DNA of 64,000 bases from Variovorax saccharolyticus (lineage in GTDB: Bacteria; Pseudomonadota; Gammaproteobacteria; Burkholderiales; Burkholderiaceae_C). The DNA lies in assembly GCF_030316765.1 (NCBI RefSeq), contig NZ_JASZYT010000013.1, positions 62,001 through 126,000 of the forward strand. The letters are read 5' to 3'. Shown piece after piece: positions 16,111 to 24,036 of this stretch. The notes beneath the pieces are model-generated. The model was not told where the DNA came from, did not search any database, and saw only the letters and a program-made list of their open reading frames with translations. The translations under genes were made by a program, and so were the position numbers. How positions within the stretch are numbered: the stretch's first letter is position 1; each line of letters begins with the position of its first letter.

Positions 16111-16992
16111 CTACTCGAACCGGTTCTCGATGACGCCGACGCCATCGATCTCGATGCGCACCACGTCGCCCGAGCGCAGCCATTGCGGCGGCTTCAGGCC
16201 CATGCCCACGCCCGAGGGCGTGCCGGTGGCGATGACGTCGCCCGGGTACAGCGTGATGCCGCGCGAGCAGGTCTCGATCAGGGTCGGGATGTCGAAGATC
16301 ATGTCGCGGGTCTGGCCGTCCTGCCGCAGCGCGCCGTTGACCCAGCCGCGCACGCGGGTGGCACGGCCGTCGAGTTCGTCGGCGGTGACGATCCACGGGC
16401 CCATGGGGCAGAAGGTGTCGAAGCTCTTGCCCAGGTCCCACTGCTGGTGGCGCATCTGGACGTCGCGCGCCGTGACGTCGTTGACCACCGTGTAGCCGAA
16501 CACGTGGTCCATCGCATGGGCCGCCAGGATGTCGCGCCCGCCACGGCCGATGACCACCGCGAGTTCGGATTCGTAGTCGATCTGGATCGAGGCGGCCGGG
16601 GAGGGCAGGCGCACCGGGTCGTGCGGCCCGACCACGCATTCGCCCAGCTTGCCGAAGACGATCGGCCAGGGGTCGGTCTCGGGCATCGCGGCACGGAACA
16701 CCGAGCCGGCCAGTTCAGCCGCATGGGCGCGGTAGTTGCGGCCGACGCAGAACAGGCTGCGCAAGGGGCGCGGCAGCGGAGCGCGAAGCGTGATGACCTC
16801 GACCGGCAGCCGCGTGCCCGACGGCTGCGGCAGCGGTTCGCCGGCTGCCAGCGCCTGGATCAGCGGCAAGGCCCCGAGCGAAGGGTCGCGCACGCCCAGG
16901 GGCGTGGCCTCCCGCCCGTCGGGCGAGATCGTTCCCACGTGGTCGCGTCCACCCCAATTCCAGCTTGCCAGGCGCATCGACTTTGTCTCCAT
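16111..16992 (-). CDS. Fumarylacetoacetate hydrolase (FAH) family protein
   Basis: A 293-residue FAH-family enzyme. Visible signatures are FCVGRNYRAHAAE near residues 81-93, IVFGKLGECVVGPHDP, IDYESELAVVIGRGG with the metal-binding acidic residues, GYTVVNDVTARDVQ and TLYPGDVIATGTPSGVG. Such enzymes use Mg2+ or Ca2+ to hydrolyse, hydrate or decarboxylate diketo acids (acylpyruvases, HHDD isomerase/OPET decarboxylase, oxaloacetate decarboxylase). It heads a two-gene operon with the alpha/beta hydrolase, divergent from the TetR gene, and is probably repressed by it through the palindrome at 17047-17066. The substrate is unassigned. Confidence 0.88.
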   Translation of the reverse strand: METKSMRLASWNWGGRDHVGTISPDGREATPLGVRDPSLGALPLIQALAAGEPLPQPSGTRLPVEVITLRAPLPRPLRSLFCVGRNYRAHAAELAGSVFRAAMPETDPWPIVFGKLGECVVGPHDPVRLPSPAASIQIDYESELAVVIGRGGRDILAAHAMDHVFGYTVVNDVTARDVQMRHQQWDLGKSFDTFCPMGPWIVTADELDGRATRVRGWVNGALRQDGQTRDMIFDIPTLIETCSRGITLYPGDVIATGTPSGVGMGLKPPQWLRSGDVVRIEIDGVGVIENRFE

Positions 16993-17046
16993 ATCGCCCC
17001 GGGGTCCAACGGTGTGCGCCGCGGCCTCGAAGTCTCGGAAGTCATG

Positions 17047-17066
17047 TTTGAGACTTGCGTCTCAAA
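17047..17066. promoter_or_regulatory. Perfect inverted repeat, probable TetR operator
   Basis: TTTGAGAC-TTGC-GTCTCAAA: two perfect 8-base half-sites around a 4-base spacer. It sits in the 153-base gap between the divergent FAH-like gene (start 16992) and the TetR gene (start 17146). It is AT-richer than its surroundings and of the size TetR dimers normally bind. Confidence 0.72.
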
Positions 17067-17145
17067 TCGGGATCGCTGCATCATACGATCCGGCATCCGC
17101 TGTTCACAATAGATTCCAGGCCCTCCAAAGCCCCGTACAAACCCG

Positions 17146-17853
17146 ATGGCGAGACTGAAACACAAGCTGAGCGAACCCCCGCTCCCCCCCGAGCGCGGGG
17201 TCAAGGCGGCCACTTTCCGGCTGCTGCTCGACACCGCCATGACGATCATCCAGGAGAGCGGCCACATCCCCTCGGTGGCCGAGGCCGCGGCCCGCTCGAA
17301 GGTGTCGCGGGCCACGGCCTACCGCTATTTCCCGAGCCGCAGCGCACTGGTCACCGCGGTGATCGACAGCTCGCTCGGGCCGGTGCGCAAGCTGGCGTCG
17401 GCCAACCCGAACGGCCGCGACCGCGTGCACGAGCTGTTCCTGCAAACCTTCCCGCGCTTCAAGGAGTTCGAGGCGCAGCTGCGCGCCGCCGCCCAGCTCT
17501 CGCTCGAGCAATGGGGGCTCGAGCGCGCCGGCCTGCTGGAGGAGGAGCCCTACCGCCGCGGCCACCGCGTGCGCATCCTCGAGCATGCGATCGAGCCCCT
17601 GGCGCCGTTGATGAGCCCTGCCGTGCGCAACCGGCTGCACCATGCGCTGTCGGTGGTCTACGGCATCGAGCCCTACGTGATCCTCAAGGACATCTGGGGC
17701 CTCGGCGACCGCGAGGTGGAGCGCACCGCCCTGTGGATGGCCGATGCGCTGATCGACGCCGCGCTGCGCGATGCCGAGCAGAAGCCGGCCCGCCGCCGCC
17801 CGGCCAAGGCCAACGGCGCCCGGGCGACGGCGCTGGCCGCCAAGGGAGGTTGA
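17146..17853 (+). CDS. TetR/AcrR family transcriptional regulator
   Basis: A 235-residue regulator. The helix-turn-helix is at about residues 42-62 (PSVAEAAARSKVSRATAYRYF), preceded by a basic N-terminal arm of about 20 residues. The ligand-binding helical domain follows, with a Lys/Arg/Ala-rich C-terminal tail. TetR proteins dimerise and usually repress until a small effector binds. It is divergent from the FAH/hydrolase operon, with a perfect 20-base palindrome between them, so it most likely controls that operon and itself. The next gene begins five bases downstream and is probably cotranscribed. Confidence 0.88.
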   Translation: MARLKHKLSEPPLPPERGVKAATFRLLLDTAMTIIQESGHIPSVAEAAARSKVSRATAYRYFPSRSALVTAVIDSSLGPVRKLASANPNGRDRVHELFLQTFPRFKEFEAQLRAAAQLSLEQWGLERAGLLEEEPYRRGHRVRILEHAIEPLAPLMSPAVRNRLHHALSVVYGIEPYVILKDIWGLGDREVERTALWMADALIDAALRDAEQKPARRRPAKANGARATALAAKGG

Positions 17854-17858
17854 CAAGC

Positions 17859-18713
17859 ATGCCGCGCCCGTCGCCTGCCTGGTTCGATGCCCAATACAAC
17901 GCCCGGGCAGGCATCCCGGAGCATCCCGCGATCCTCCGGCATTGGGCCGATGCTTCTGCCCGTGCGCTGGGCCGACCGGGCTGGGCGCTCGACCTGGCCT
18001 ATGGCGAAGACGCGAGCGAACGGCTCGACATCCTCCCGGCCGCCGGCGCCGCGGGAGCGCCGGTGCTGGTCTACATCCACGGCGGCTACTGGCGCGCGCT
18101 CGACAAGCGCGACCAGGCTTTCGTGGCGCCGCCTTTCGCCGACGCGGGCGCGATGGTCGCGCAGCTCAACTACGCCCTGTGTCCGGCCGTCGGCATCGAG
18201 CAGATCGCGCTGCAGCTGACCCAGGCGCTGGCCTGGGTCTGGCGGCACGCGGCCGACCACGGCGGCGACCGCGAGCGCATCGTGGTGGCCGGCCATTCGG
18301 CGGGCGGACATCTGGCGGCGATGCTGCTGGCCTGCGACTGGCAGGCGGTGGCGGCGGACCTTCCCGCGGATCTGGTCAAGTCGGCGCTGGCCATCTCGGG
18401 CCTCTATGAACTGGAGCCGCTGCGGCATGCCCCCTTCCTGGCCGCCGACATCGGACTCGGCGCGGCGTCGGCACGGCGCCTCAGTCCGGCACTGTGGCCC
18501 GCGCCCGCCCGCGGCAGGCTGGCGACCGTGGTCGGCGGCAATGAGAGCGAGGAGTTCCGGCGCCAGTCCGCGCTGATCGCGAGCGCCTGGGGGCCGGTGG
18601 TTGTCGCCGCCGAAACGGTGCCGGGGCGCAACCACATGGACGTGCTGCACGAGATCGCCGACCCGCATTCGCGCACCCACGCGCTCGCGCTGGAACTGCT
18701 CGGAATCCCTTGA
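17859..18713 (+). CDS. Alpha/beta hydrolase (esterase/kynurenine-formamidase-like)
   Basis: A 284-residue hydrolase of the hormone-sensitive-lipase-like class. It has the HGGYWRALDK oxyanion motif near residues 73-82, the nucleophile elbow GHSAGGHLAA, and a C-terminal catalytic His in GRNHMDVL. The N-terminal WFDAQYNARAGIPEHP and the HGGYW form are typical of the subgroup annotated as kynurenine formamidase-like or carboxylesterases. The start at 17859 follows the TetR stop by five bases, with GGGAGG upstream. Substrate unknown. Shared transcription with the regulator suggests it belongs to the pathway that regulator controls. Confidence 0.85.
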   Translation: MPRPSPAWFDAQYNARAGIPEHPAILRHWADASARALGRPGWALDLAYGEDASERLDILPAAGAAGAPVLVYIHGGYWRALDKRDQAFVAPPFADAGAMVAQLNYALCPAVGIEQIALQLTQALAWVWRHAADHGGDRERIVVAGHSAGGHLAAMLLACDWQAVAADLPADLVKSALAISGLYELEPLRHAPFLAADIGLGAASARRLSPALWPAPARGRLATVVGGNESEEFRRQSALIASAWGPVVVAAETVPGRNHMDVLHEIADPHSRTHALALELLGIP

Positions 18714-18786
18714 ACGCGCCGGGCTCGCCCAGCCCTATCATCCGGCCCGGCCCCGGTTCGTTCGCGCCCCTCGACGGAGACAGACG

Positions 18787-20418
18787 ATGAAGTCCACCAT
18801 GATGCCGGTGCAGCTCAGCACCAACCAGATCCTCGACCGCGCCGGCACCTATTTCGGCGACCAGGAGGTGCTGGGCCGGCTGCCCGACAAGTCGACCTAC
18901 CGCCGCAGCTACCGCGAGATCCGGCGCCGGGCCCGGCAACTGGCCCAGGCCCTGCGCGACAAGGCCGGCATCACCCGCGGCGACCCGGTTGCCACCATGA
19001 GCTGGAACCACGCCTGGCACCTCGAGAGCTACTTCGGCATCCCGGCCGCGGGCGCGGTGCTGCACACCCTGAACCTGCGGCTGTCGCCCGAGGACATCGC
19101 CTACATCATGGACGATGCCGGCGACCGCGTGCTGATCGTCGACGACGTGCTGCTGCCGGTCTGGGAGCGCGTGTCGCCGCTGCTCAAGCAGCAGCCGCGC
19201 GTGATCGTCGTGCCGTTCAGCGGTGCCCCCTTGCCGGCGGGCCTGCAGAGCTACGAGGACTTCATCGAAGGCGACGCCACCGACTACCGCTACCCCGAGC
19301 AGGACGAGAACGAGGCGGTCGGCATGTGCTACACCTCGGGCACCACGGGCCGGCCGAAGGGCGTCGTGTACTCGCACCGCTCGATGGTGCTGCACGCCAT
19401 CACCGGCTGCATCCCCGACCTGTTCGCGCTGTCGGCGCGCGACCAGGTCATGATGGTCACGCCCATGTTCCACGCCAATGCCTGGGCCGTGCCGTTCTCG
19501 GCCATGATGGTCGGCGCCGGCCAGGTCCTGCCCGGCCCCCACCTCGGCGGCGAAGACCTGCTCGACCTGATGGAAGAAGGCCAGGTCACGATGGCGCTCG
19601 GCGTGCCGACCATCTGGATGATGATCTGGCAGGCCATGCAGAAGCCGACGCGCGAGCGCCGGCTCGTGAAGGGCATGCGGATGCTGATCGGCGGCGCCGC
19701 GGTGCCGCACACGATGATCGCCAACTTCGCTGCGCACGACATGCACATCGTCCAGGGCTGGGGCATGACCGAGACCTCGCCGCTCGGCAGCGTGCCGGTC
19801 ATCAAGCCCAAGCATCTCGCGCTGCCCGACGAAGCGCGGCATGCGCTGCGCGCCATGCAGGGCATCGCCACGCCGCTGGTCGAGATGCGCATCGTCGACG
19901 AGGCCGCGGGCCTGCAGCCCTGGGACGGCAAGGCGTCGGGCGAAGTGCAGGTGCGCGGGCCGTGGGTCACGGGCGCCTACCACGCGACGCCGGACGACCC
20001 GGGCAAGTTCACCGCCGACGGCTGGCTGCGCACCGGCGACATCGGCACCATCGACCCCGAGGGCTACATGCACCTGGTCGACCGCAGCAAGGACATGATC
20101 AAGTCGGGCGGCGAATGGATCAGCTCGGTCGAGCTCGAGAACCTGGTCATGGGCCATCCCGCGGTGGCCGAGGCCTCGGTGGTCGCGATCGCGCACCCCA
20201 AGTGGGGCGAGCGGCCGCTGGTGGTGGCGGTGCGGCGCCCGGGCGCCGAGGTCGATGCACCGGCGCTGCGCGAATTCCTGCGCCCGAAGCTGGCGCGTTT
20301 CCAGCTGCCCGACGACTTCGAATGGGTCGACGCGATCCCCAAGACCGGGACCGGCAAGTTCCTCAAGACGCGGCTGCGCGAGATGTACCGCGACCGGGTC
20401 TCGCAGTCGCCCGACTGA
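18787..20418 (+). CDS. Fatty-acid/aryl-CoA ligase (AMP-forming)
   Basis: A 543-residue ANL-superfamily acyl-CoA synthetase. Seen: P-loop YTSGTTGRPKGV near residues 181-192, A5 motif GWGMTETSP, hinge region GWLRTGDIGTID, DRSKDMIKSGGEWIS and the C-terminal catalytic Lys in PKTGTGKFLK. It activates a medium- or long-chain or arylalkanoic acid to its CoA thioester through an acyl-adenylate. The ATG at 18787 follows GGAGACAGACG. It lies 73 bases after the hydrolase and 81 before dmpR and may be independent of both. No beta-oxidation genes are nearby, so the substrate remains open. Confidence 0.88.
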   Translation: MKSTMMPVQLSTNQILDRAGTYFGDQEVLGRLPDKSTYRRSYREIRRRARQLAQALRDKAGITRGDPVATMSWNHAWHLESYFGIPAAGAVLHTLNLRLSPEDIAYIMDDAGDRVLIVDDVLLPVWERVSPLLKQQPRVIVVPFSGAPLPAGLQSYEDFIEGDATDYRYPEQDENEAVGMCYTSGTTGRPKGVVYSHRSMVLHAITGCIPDLFALSARDQVMMVTPMFHANAWAVPFSAMMVGAGQVLPGPHLGGEDLLDLMEEGQVTMALGVPTIWMMIWQAMQKPTRERRLVKGMRMLIGGAAVPHTMIANFAAHDMHIVQGWGMTETSPLGSVPVIKPKHLALPDEARHALRAMQGIATPLVEMRIVDEAAGLQPWDGKASGEVQVRGPWVTGAYHATPDDPGKFTADGWLRTGDIGTIDPEGYMHLVDRSKDMIKSGGEWISSVELENLVMGHPAVAEASVVAIAHPKWGERPLVVAVRRPGAEVDAPALREFLRPKLARFQLPDDFEWVDAIPKTGTGKFLKTRLREMYRDRVSQSPD

Positions 20419-20499
20419 GTCTCCCGCGGCCGCCTGCCGGCCGATGCTGCTGATAGCATCGCGTCGCATCGGCAACCGGTTTTCATACAAGGAGACAAC

Positions 20500-22152
20500 G
20501 TGGGAGAACTTCTTTCTCTCCTGCGCTTCAACGCGGGCTCCGGCCACATCTGGCTGGACGAGCAGCGCATGCTGCTGCTGCATGCGCGTGCCTTTGCCGA
20601 GCTTCGCAAGGAGTTGCTGGATTCCCTGGGCGTCGAGCGCGCGCGCGGCCTGCTGGTGCGCATGGGCTTCGCGTCCGGGCAGCGCGACGGCGAGCTGGCG
20701 GTCAAGGAGCGGCGCGCCGGCCTGCGCACCGAAGACGCCTTCATGCTCGGCCCGCGCCTGCACTCGATCGAGGGCATCGTCAGCGTCGAGATGATCAAGC
20801 TTGAGATGGACTTAGAGAACAAGACCTTCTTCGGCGAGTTCATCTGGGAGAACTCCTGGGAGTGCGAGGCCCACGTGGCCGACTTCGGCTACGGCGAGGA
20901 TCCGCAATGCTGGTCGCAGATCGGCTATGCGTCGGGCTACACCAGCGCCTTCATGGGCCGGCTGGTGGTCTTCAAGGAGGTCGAGTGCACCAGCATGGGC
21001 GACAGCCGCTGCCGCATCGTCGGCCATGTCGCCGAAGAGTGGCAGGACGAGCGCTACCTGGACTACTTCCGGCAGCACCACGTCGCCGAGCGGCTGATCG
21101 AATTCAACCTCGGGCTCGAACACCTGCGCGCCCTGCAGCCGCGCCGCGAGTACGACCAGAAGCTGGTCGGCGTCTCGCCGGGCTTTCGCGCGGCCTTTGA
21201 CCTGCTGCGGACCGCCGCCCGCAGCGCCATCACCGTCCTGCTGCTGGGCGAGACTGGGGTCGGCAAGGAGCTGTTCGCGCGCTGGCTGCACGACAACGGC
21301 CCGCGCGCCAAGCAGCCCTTCATCGCGGTCAACTGCGCCGCGATCCCGGCGGAGCTGATCGAGGCCGAGCTGTTCGGGGTCGAGAAGGGCGCCTACACCG
21401 GCGCCCACCATGCGCGCGCCGGCCGTTTCGAGCGCGCCCACGGCGGCACCCTGTTCCTCGACGAGGCGGGCGACCTGCCGCTGGCGACGCAGGTGAAGCT
21501 GCTGCGCGTGCTGCAGACCGGCGAGATCGAGCGCCTCGGCGCCGACCAGGCGACGCGGGTCGATGTCCGCATCGTCGCGGCGACCAACGTCGACCTGCCG
21601 CGGGCGATGCAGGCCGGCAAGTTCAGGAGCGATCTCTTCTACCGCCTCAACACCTTCCCGATCACCATTCCGCCGCTGCGCGAGCGCACGGCCGACATCC
21701 CGGCGCTGGTCGGGCGCTTCGTCGAGAAGTACAGCACGCTGTACGGCAAGAAACTGCGCGGCCTGACCGACAAGGCGATGCGCGAGGTCATGAAGCACGC
21801 GTGGCCGGGCAACATCCGCGAACTCGAGAACGTGATCGAGCGCGCGGTGCTGCTGGCGCCCGACCACGGCGACATCGAGGCCGCCTATCTGTGGAGCTCG
21901 CCCTCGGGCGCGCCGGTCGAGGGCCATCTCGGCACCGGCGGCCAGATCACGCAATCCGAAGCCGGCTCGCTGGACGCGCTGTGCGAGCGCGTCCTCGAGG
22001 AAAGCATCGACATCGCATCGTTCGAACAGCGGCTGATGCAGATGGCCATGCAGCGGGCCAAGGGCAACCTGTCGCAGGCGGCGCGGCTGCTTGGCATCAC
22101 GCGGCCGCAGCTGGCCTACCGGTTGAAGAAGGAAGGGCTGCCGGCGTCCTGA
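20500..22152 (+). CDS. dmpR: Phenol-responsive sigma-54 activator, XylR/DmpR family
   Basis: A 550-residue activator starting at a GTG with AAGGAGAC in front. Order of parts: XylR_N sensor (1-105), V4R (about 110-185), a B-linker, AAA+ domain (about 222-460) with Walker A GETGVGKE at 250-257 and GAYTGA at 297-302 (Tyr where GAFTGA is usual), and a Fis-type helix-turn-helix at about 525-545. In the sensor, residues equivalent to the phenol-binding His and Trp of MopR are present (His88, Trp116), as is the zinc site Cys137, Glu160, Cys163, Cys171 with identical spacing. It should bind phenols and activate the dmpK promoter. Unlike CF600, where dmpR is divergent, this gene is co-directional with the pathway. 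Confidence 0.93.
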   Translation: MGELLSLLRFNAGSGHIWLDEQRMLLLHARAFAELRKELLDSLGVERARGLLVRMGFASGQRDGELAVKERRAGLRTEDAFMLGPRLHSIEGIVSVEMIKLEMDLENKTFFGEFIWENSWECEAHVADFGYGEDPQCWSQIGYASGYTSAFMGRLVVFKEVECTSMGDSRCRIVGHVAEEWQDERYLDYFRQHHVAERLIEFNLGLEHLRALQPRREYDQKLVGVSPGFRAAFDLLRTAARSAITVLLLGETGVGKELFARWLHDNGPRAKQPFIAVNCAAIPAELIEAELFGVEKGAYTGAHHARAGRFERAHGGTLFLDEAGDLPLATQVKLLRVLQTGEIERLGADQATRVDVRIVAATNVDLPRAMQAGKFRSDLFYRLNTFPITIPPLRERTADIPALVGRFVEKYSTLYGKKLRGLTDKAMREVMKHAWPGNIRELENVIERAVLLAPDHGDIEAAYLWSSPSGAPVEGHLGTGGQITQSEAGSLDALCERVLEESIDIASFEQRLMQMAMQRAKGNLSQAARLLGITRPQLAYRLKKEGLPAS

Positions 22153-22185
22153 GTCCGCGGGCCCCTGCGCCCGCAGATTTCACCA

Positions 22186-22216
22186 TTTGATCACGCTGCA
22201 CCGCAGCAAATGATCA
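22186..22216 (+). promoter_or_regulatory. Candidate upstream activating sequence for the phenol regulator
   Basis: The stretch contains TTTGATCA (22186-22193) and TGATCA (22211-22216) flanking GCTGC-ACC-GCAGC. TTGATCA half-sites are characteristic of DmpR/XylR-type binding regions. Its centre is about 120 bases before the predicted transcription start, a normal enhancer distance. Confidence 0.55.
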
Positions 22217-22293
22217 CCCCATCATCCGGGACAACCCGGACCACCCAGCCCGGTCACCGGCCGGGTCCATACAAATCAATCACTTAGCCGCGC

Positions 22294-22309
22294 TGGCACG
22301 CGCGTTGCC
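22294..22309 (+). promoter_or_regulatory. Sigma-54 (-24/-12) promoter of the dmp operon
   Basis: TGGCAC-GCGCG-TTGCC matches the sigma-54 consensus TGGCAC-N5-TTGCA with the invariant GG and GC correctly spaced. It lies between the activator gene and dmpK, with transcription predicted to start near 22320. No competing sigma-70 promoter is obvious. Confidence 0.85.
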
Positions 22310-22361
22310 CTTATTGGTCGGGGCGGCGCTGTTGCCGACCCGGATTTGATGGATTGAACAC

Positions 22362-22643
22362 GTGACCCTTTCAACCCCGCCGGACCGGCACAGCGGCAGT
22401 GCCAGCGCGATGACCGGACAGCCGTGCTTCGTGCGCGTCACGGGCACCCGCGAGGCGCGCTTCGTCGAGTTCGAGTTCGCCATCGGCGACCCCGAACTGG
22501 CGGTCGAGCTGGTCATGCAGTTCGATCAGTTCCGCGAATTCTGCGAGCGCCACCAGGTGCGCCACCTGACGACCGAGGAGGGCGCCCGGCTCGACTTCGA
22601 GCGCATGAAGTGGCGCTACGGCGCGCCCGGCATCGATCACTAG
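22362..22643 (+). CDS. dmpK: Phenol hydroxylase assembly protein DmpK
   Basis: A small protein of 93 residues from a GTG at 22362, or 77 from the ATG at 22410; neither has a strong ribosome site. The core FVEFEFAIGDPELAVELVMQFDQFREFC and RLDFERMKWRYG are typical of the phenol hydroxylase accessory protein. Known: DmpK binds the oxygenase and helps assemble the active di-iron enzyme but is not needed for turnover. It is the first gene after the sigma-54 promoter and keeps the standard dmpKLMNOP order. Confidence 0.88.
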   Translation: MTLSTPPDRHSGSASAMTGQPCFVRVTGTREARFVEFEFAIGDPELAVELVMQFDQFREFCERHQVRHLTTEEGARLDFERMKWRYGAPGIDH

Positions 22644-22672
22644 ACCCTGAACCCCACCCGAGGAGACACCCC

Positions 22673-23668
22673 GTGCAAGTCGACATCAAGACCACCGACA
22701 TCCGGCCGATCCGCCAGACCTTCTCGCACGTCGCCCGGCGGCTCGGCGACAAGCCGGCCTCGCGCTACCAGGAAGCCACGCTGGACATGCAGCCGACCGC
22801 CAACTTCCACTACCGGCCGCTGTGGCAGCCCGAGTACGAGCTCTACGACAAGCGCCGCACCGCGATCGCGATGGCCGACTGGTACAGCTTCAAGGACCCA
22901 CGCCACTACTACTACGGCGTCTACACGATGACCCGCGCCCGGCAGCAGGAGGGCGCCGACCGGCAGTTCGAGTTCGCGGACAAGCGCCGGCTGCTGGCCC
23001 AGGCCGACGCCGGCACCCGCGAATCGTTGCAGCAGGTGCTGGTGCCGCTGCGCCACTACGAATGGGGCGCCAACATGAACCACAGCTACTGCTGCGGCTA
23101 CGGCTACGGCACCGCGGTGACCCAGCCCTTCATCTTCGCCGCCATGGACCGGCTGGGCATCGCGCAGTACCTGTCGCGCGTCGGCCTGCAGTTGGACGGC
23201 AACTCGGGCGCCGCGCTGGATGCCGGCAAGGAAGCCTGGCTCTCGCACCCGGCCTGGCAGGGCGTCCGGCGCCTGATGGAAAACCTGTTCGTCACGCGCG
23301 ACTGGTTCGAGGTCTTCGTGGCGCAGAACCTGGTCTTCGACGGCCTGCTGTATCCGCTGGTCTACAGGCGCTACGTGAACGAGCGCAGTGCCGCCACCGG
23401 CAATGCGCTGGCGATGCTGACCGAGTTCCAGAACGACTGGTTCGACGAGAACCTGCGCTGGGTCGACGCCACGGTCAAGACCGCGGCCGACGAATCGCCG
23501 GCCAACAAGGCGCAGCTCGCAGCCTGGTACCGGACCTGGCGCGAGCAGATCGTCGATGCGCTCGGACCGCTGTCGGCATTGGCACTGGGCGCCGGCGGCG
23601 CCGAGGCGTTGCAAGCCGTCGCCGCCGAACTCGACGCCCGCGCCGCGCGCCTCGGCATCGCCGCTTGA
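22673..23668 (+). CDS. dmpL: Phenol 2-monooxygenase beta (small oxygenase) subunit DmpL/P1
   Basis: A 331-residue protein, the usual size of DmpL. It starts at a GTG at 22673 with AGGAGACACCCC upstream. It belongs to the ferritin-like, di-iron-lacking beta subunits of bacterial multicomponent monooxygenases: NFHYRPLWQPEYELYDKRRTAI near 38-59, YYYGVYTMTRARQQ and VFDGLLYPLVYRR. It forms the (alpha-beta-gamma)2 hydroxylase with DmpN and DmpO and holds the complex in shape. Its stop overlaps an ATG of the next gene, but a better start lies 21 bases on. Confidence 0.92.
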   Translation: MQVDIKTTDIRPIRQTFSHVARRLGDKPASRYQEATLDMQPTANFHYRPLWQPEYELYDKRRTAIAMADWYSFKDPRHYYYGVYTMTRARQQEGADRQFEFADKRRLLAQADAGTRESLQQVLVPLRHYEWGANMNHSYCCGYGYGTAVTQPFIFAAMDRLGIAQYLSRVGLQLDGNSGAALDAGKEAWLSHPAWQGVRRLMENLFVTRDWFEVFVAQNLVFDGLLYPLVYRRYVNERSAATGNALAMLTEFQNDWFDENLRWVDATVKTAADESPANKAQLAAWYRTWREQIVDALGPLSALALGAGGAEALQAVAAELDARAARLGIAA

Positions 23669-23688
23669 TGACAAACCAGGAGACCCGA

Positions 23689-23985
23689 ATGACCACCGCC
23701 ACCGCAGACATCGCCCGCCCGCCGGTCTTCATCGCGCTGCAGACCAGCGAGACCGCACGCGCCATCGTCGAAGCCATCCTCGCCGACAACCCCGGCGCCA
23801 CCGCCATCGACTACCCGGCGATGGTGAAGGTCGATGCGCCGGGCCGGCTGGTGATCCGCCAGGCCTCGGTCGAGGAGCGCGTCGGCCGCCGCTGGGACCT
23901 GCAGGAGATCCACCTGAGCCTGATCTCGCTGTCCGGAAGCATCGAAGAGACCGACGACGAATTCATCCTCCATTGGGGCGCCTGA
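23689..23985 (+). CDS. dmpM: Phenol hydroxylase regulatory (effector) protein DmpM/P2
   Basis: A 98-residue cofactor-free effector protein of the MmoB/DmpM family. The ATG at 23689 is chosen because CCAGGAGACC precedes it; the ATG at 23668, overlapping the dmpL stop, lacks a ribosome site and would add seven residues. Recognisable blocks are VFIALQTSETARAIVEAI, NPGATAIDYPAMVKV and RWDLQEIHLSLISLSGSI. The protein docks on the hydroxylase and is needed for efficient oxygen activation and coupling. Confidence 0.92.
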   Translation: MTTATADIARPPVFIALQTSETARAIVEAILADNPGATAIDYPAMVKVDAPGRLVIRQASVEERVGRRWDLQEIHLSLISLSGSIEETDDEFILHWGA

Positions 23986-23991
23986 GCGCAC

Positions 23992-24020
23992 CGCATCACT
24001 GCATCACCGCATCACCGCAT
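23992..24020 (+). repeat. Short tandem repeat between dmpM and dmpN
   Basis: About 3.6 copies of an 8-base unit (CGCATCAC, TGCATCAC, CGCATCAC, CGCAT) fill most of the 51-base dmpM-dmpN gap. It may be simple slippage DNA. It could vary the spacing before dmpN between strains. Confidence 0.7.
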
Positions 24021-24036
24021 TCAAGGACAAGACGCC

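Noticed and set aside
22184-22361. A small gene between dmpR and dmpK
   Set aside because: The region is explained by the activator-binding sequence, the sigma-54 promoter and the leader; no frame there has coding character.
23668-23688. Alternative dmpM start at the ATG overlapping the dmpL stop
   Set aside because: It adds seven non-conserved residues and lacks a ribosome site; the ATG at 23689 has a clear one.
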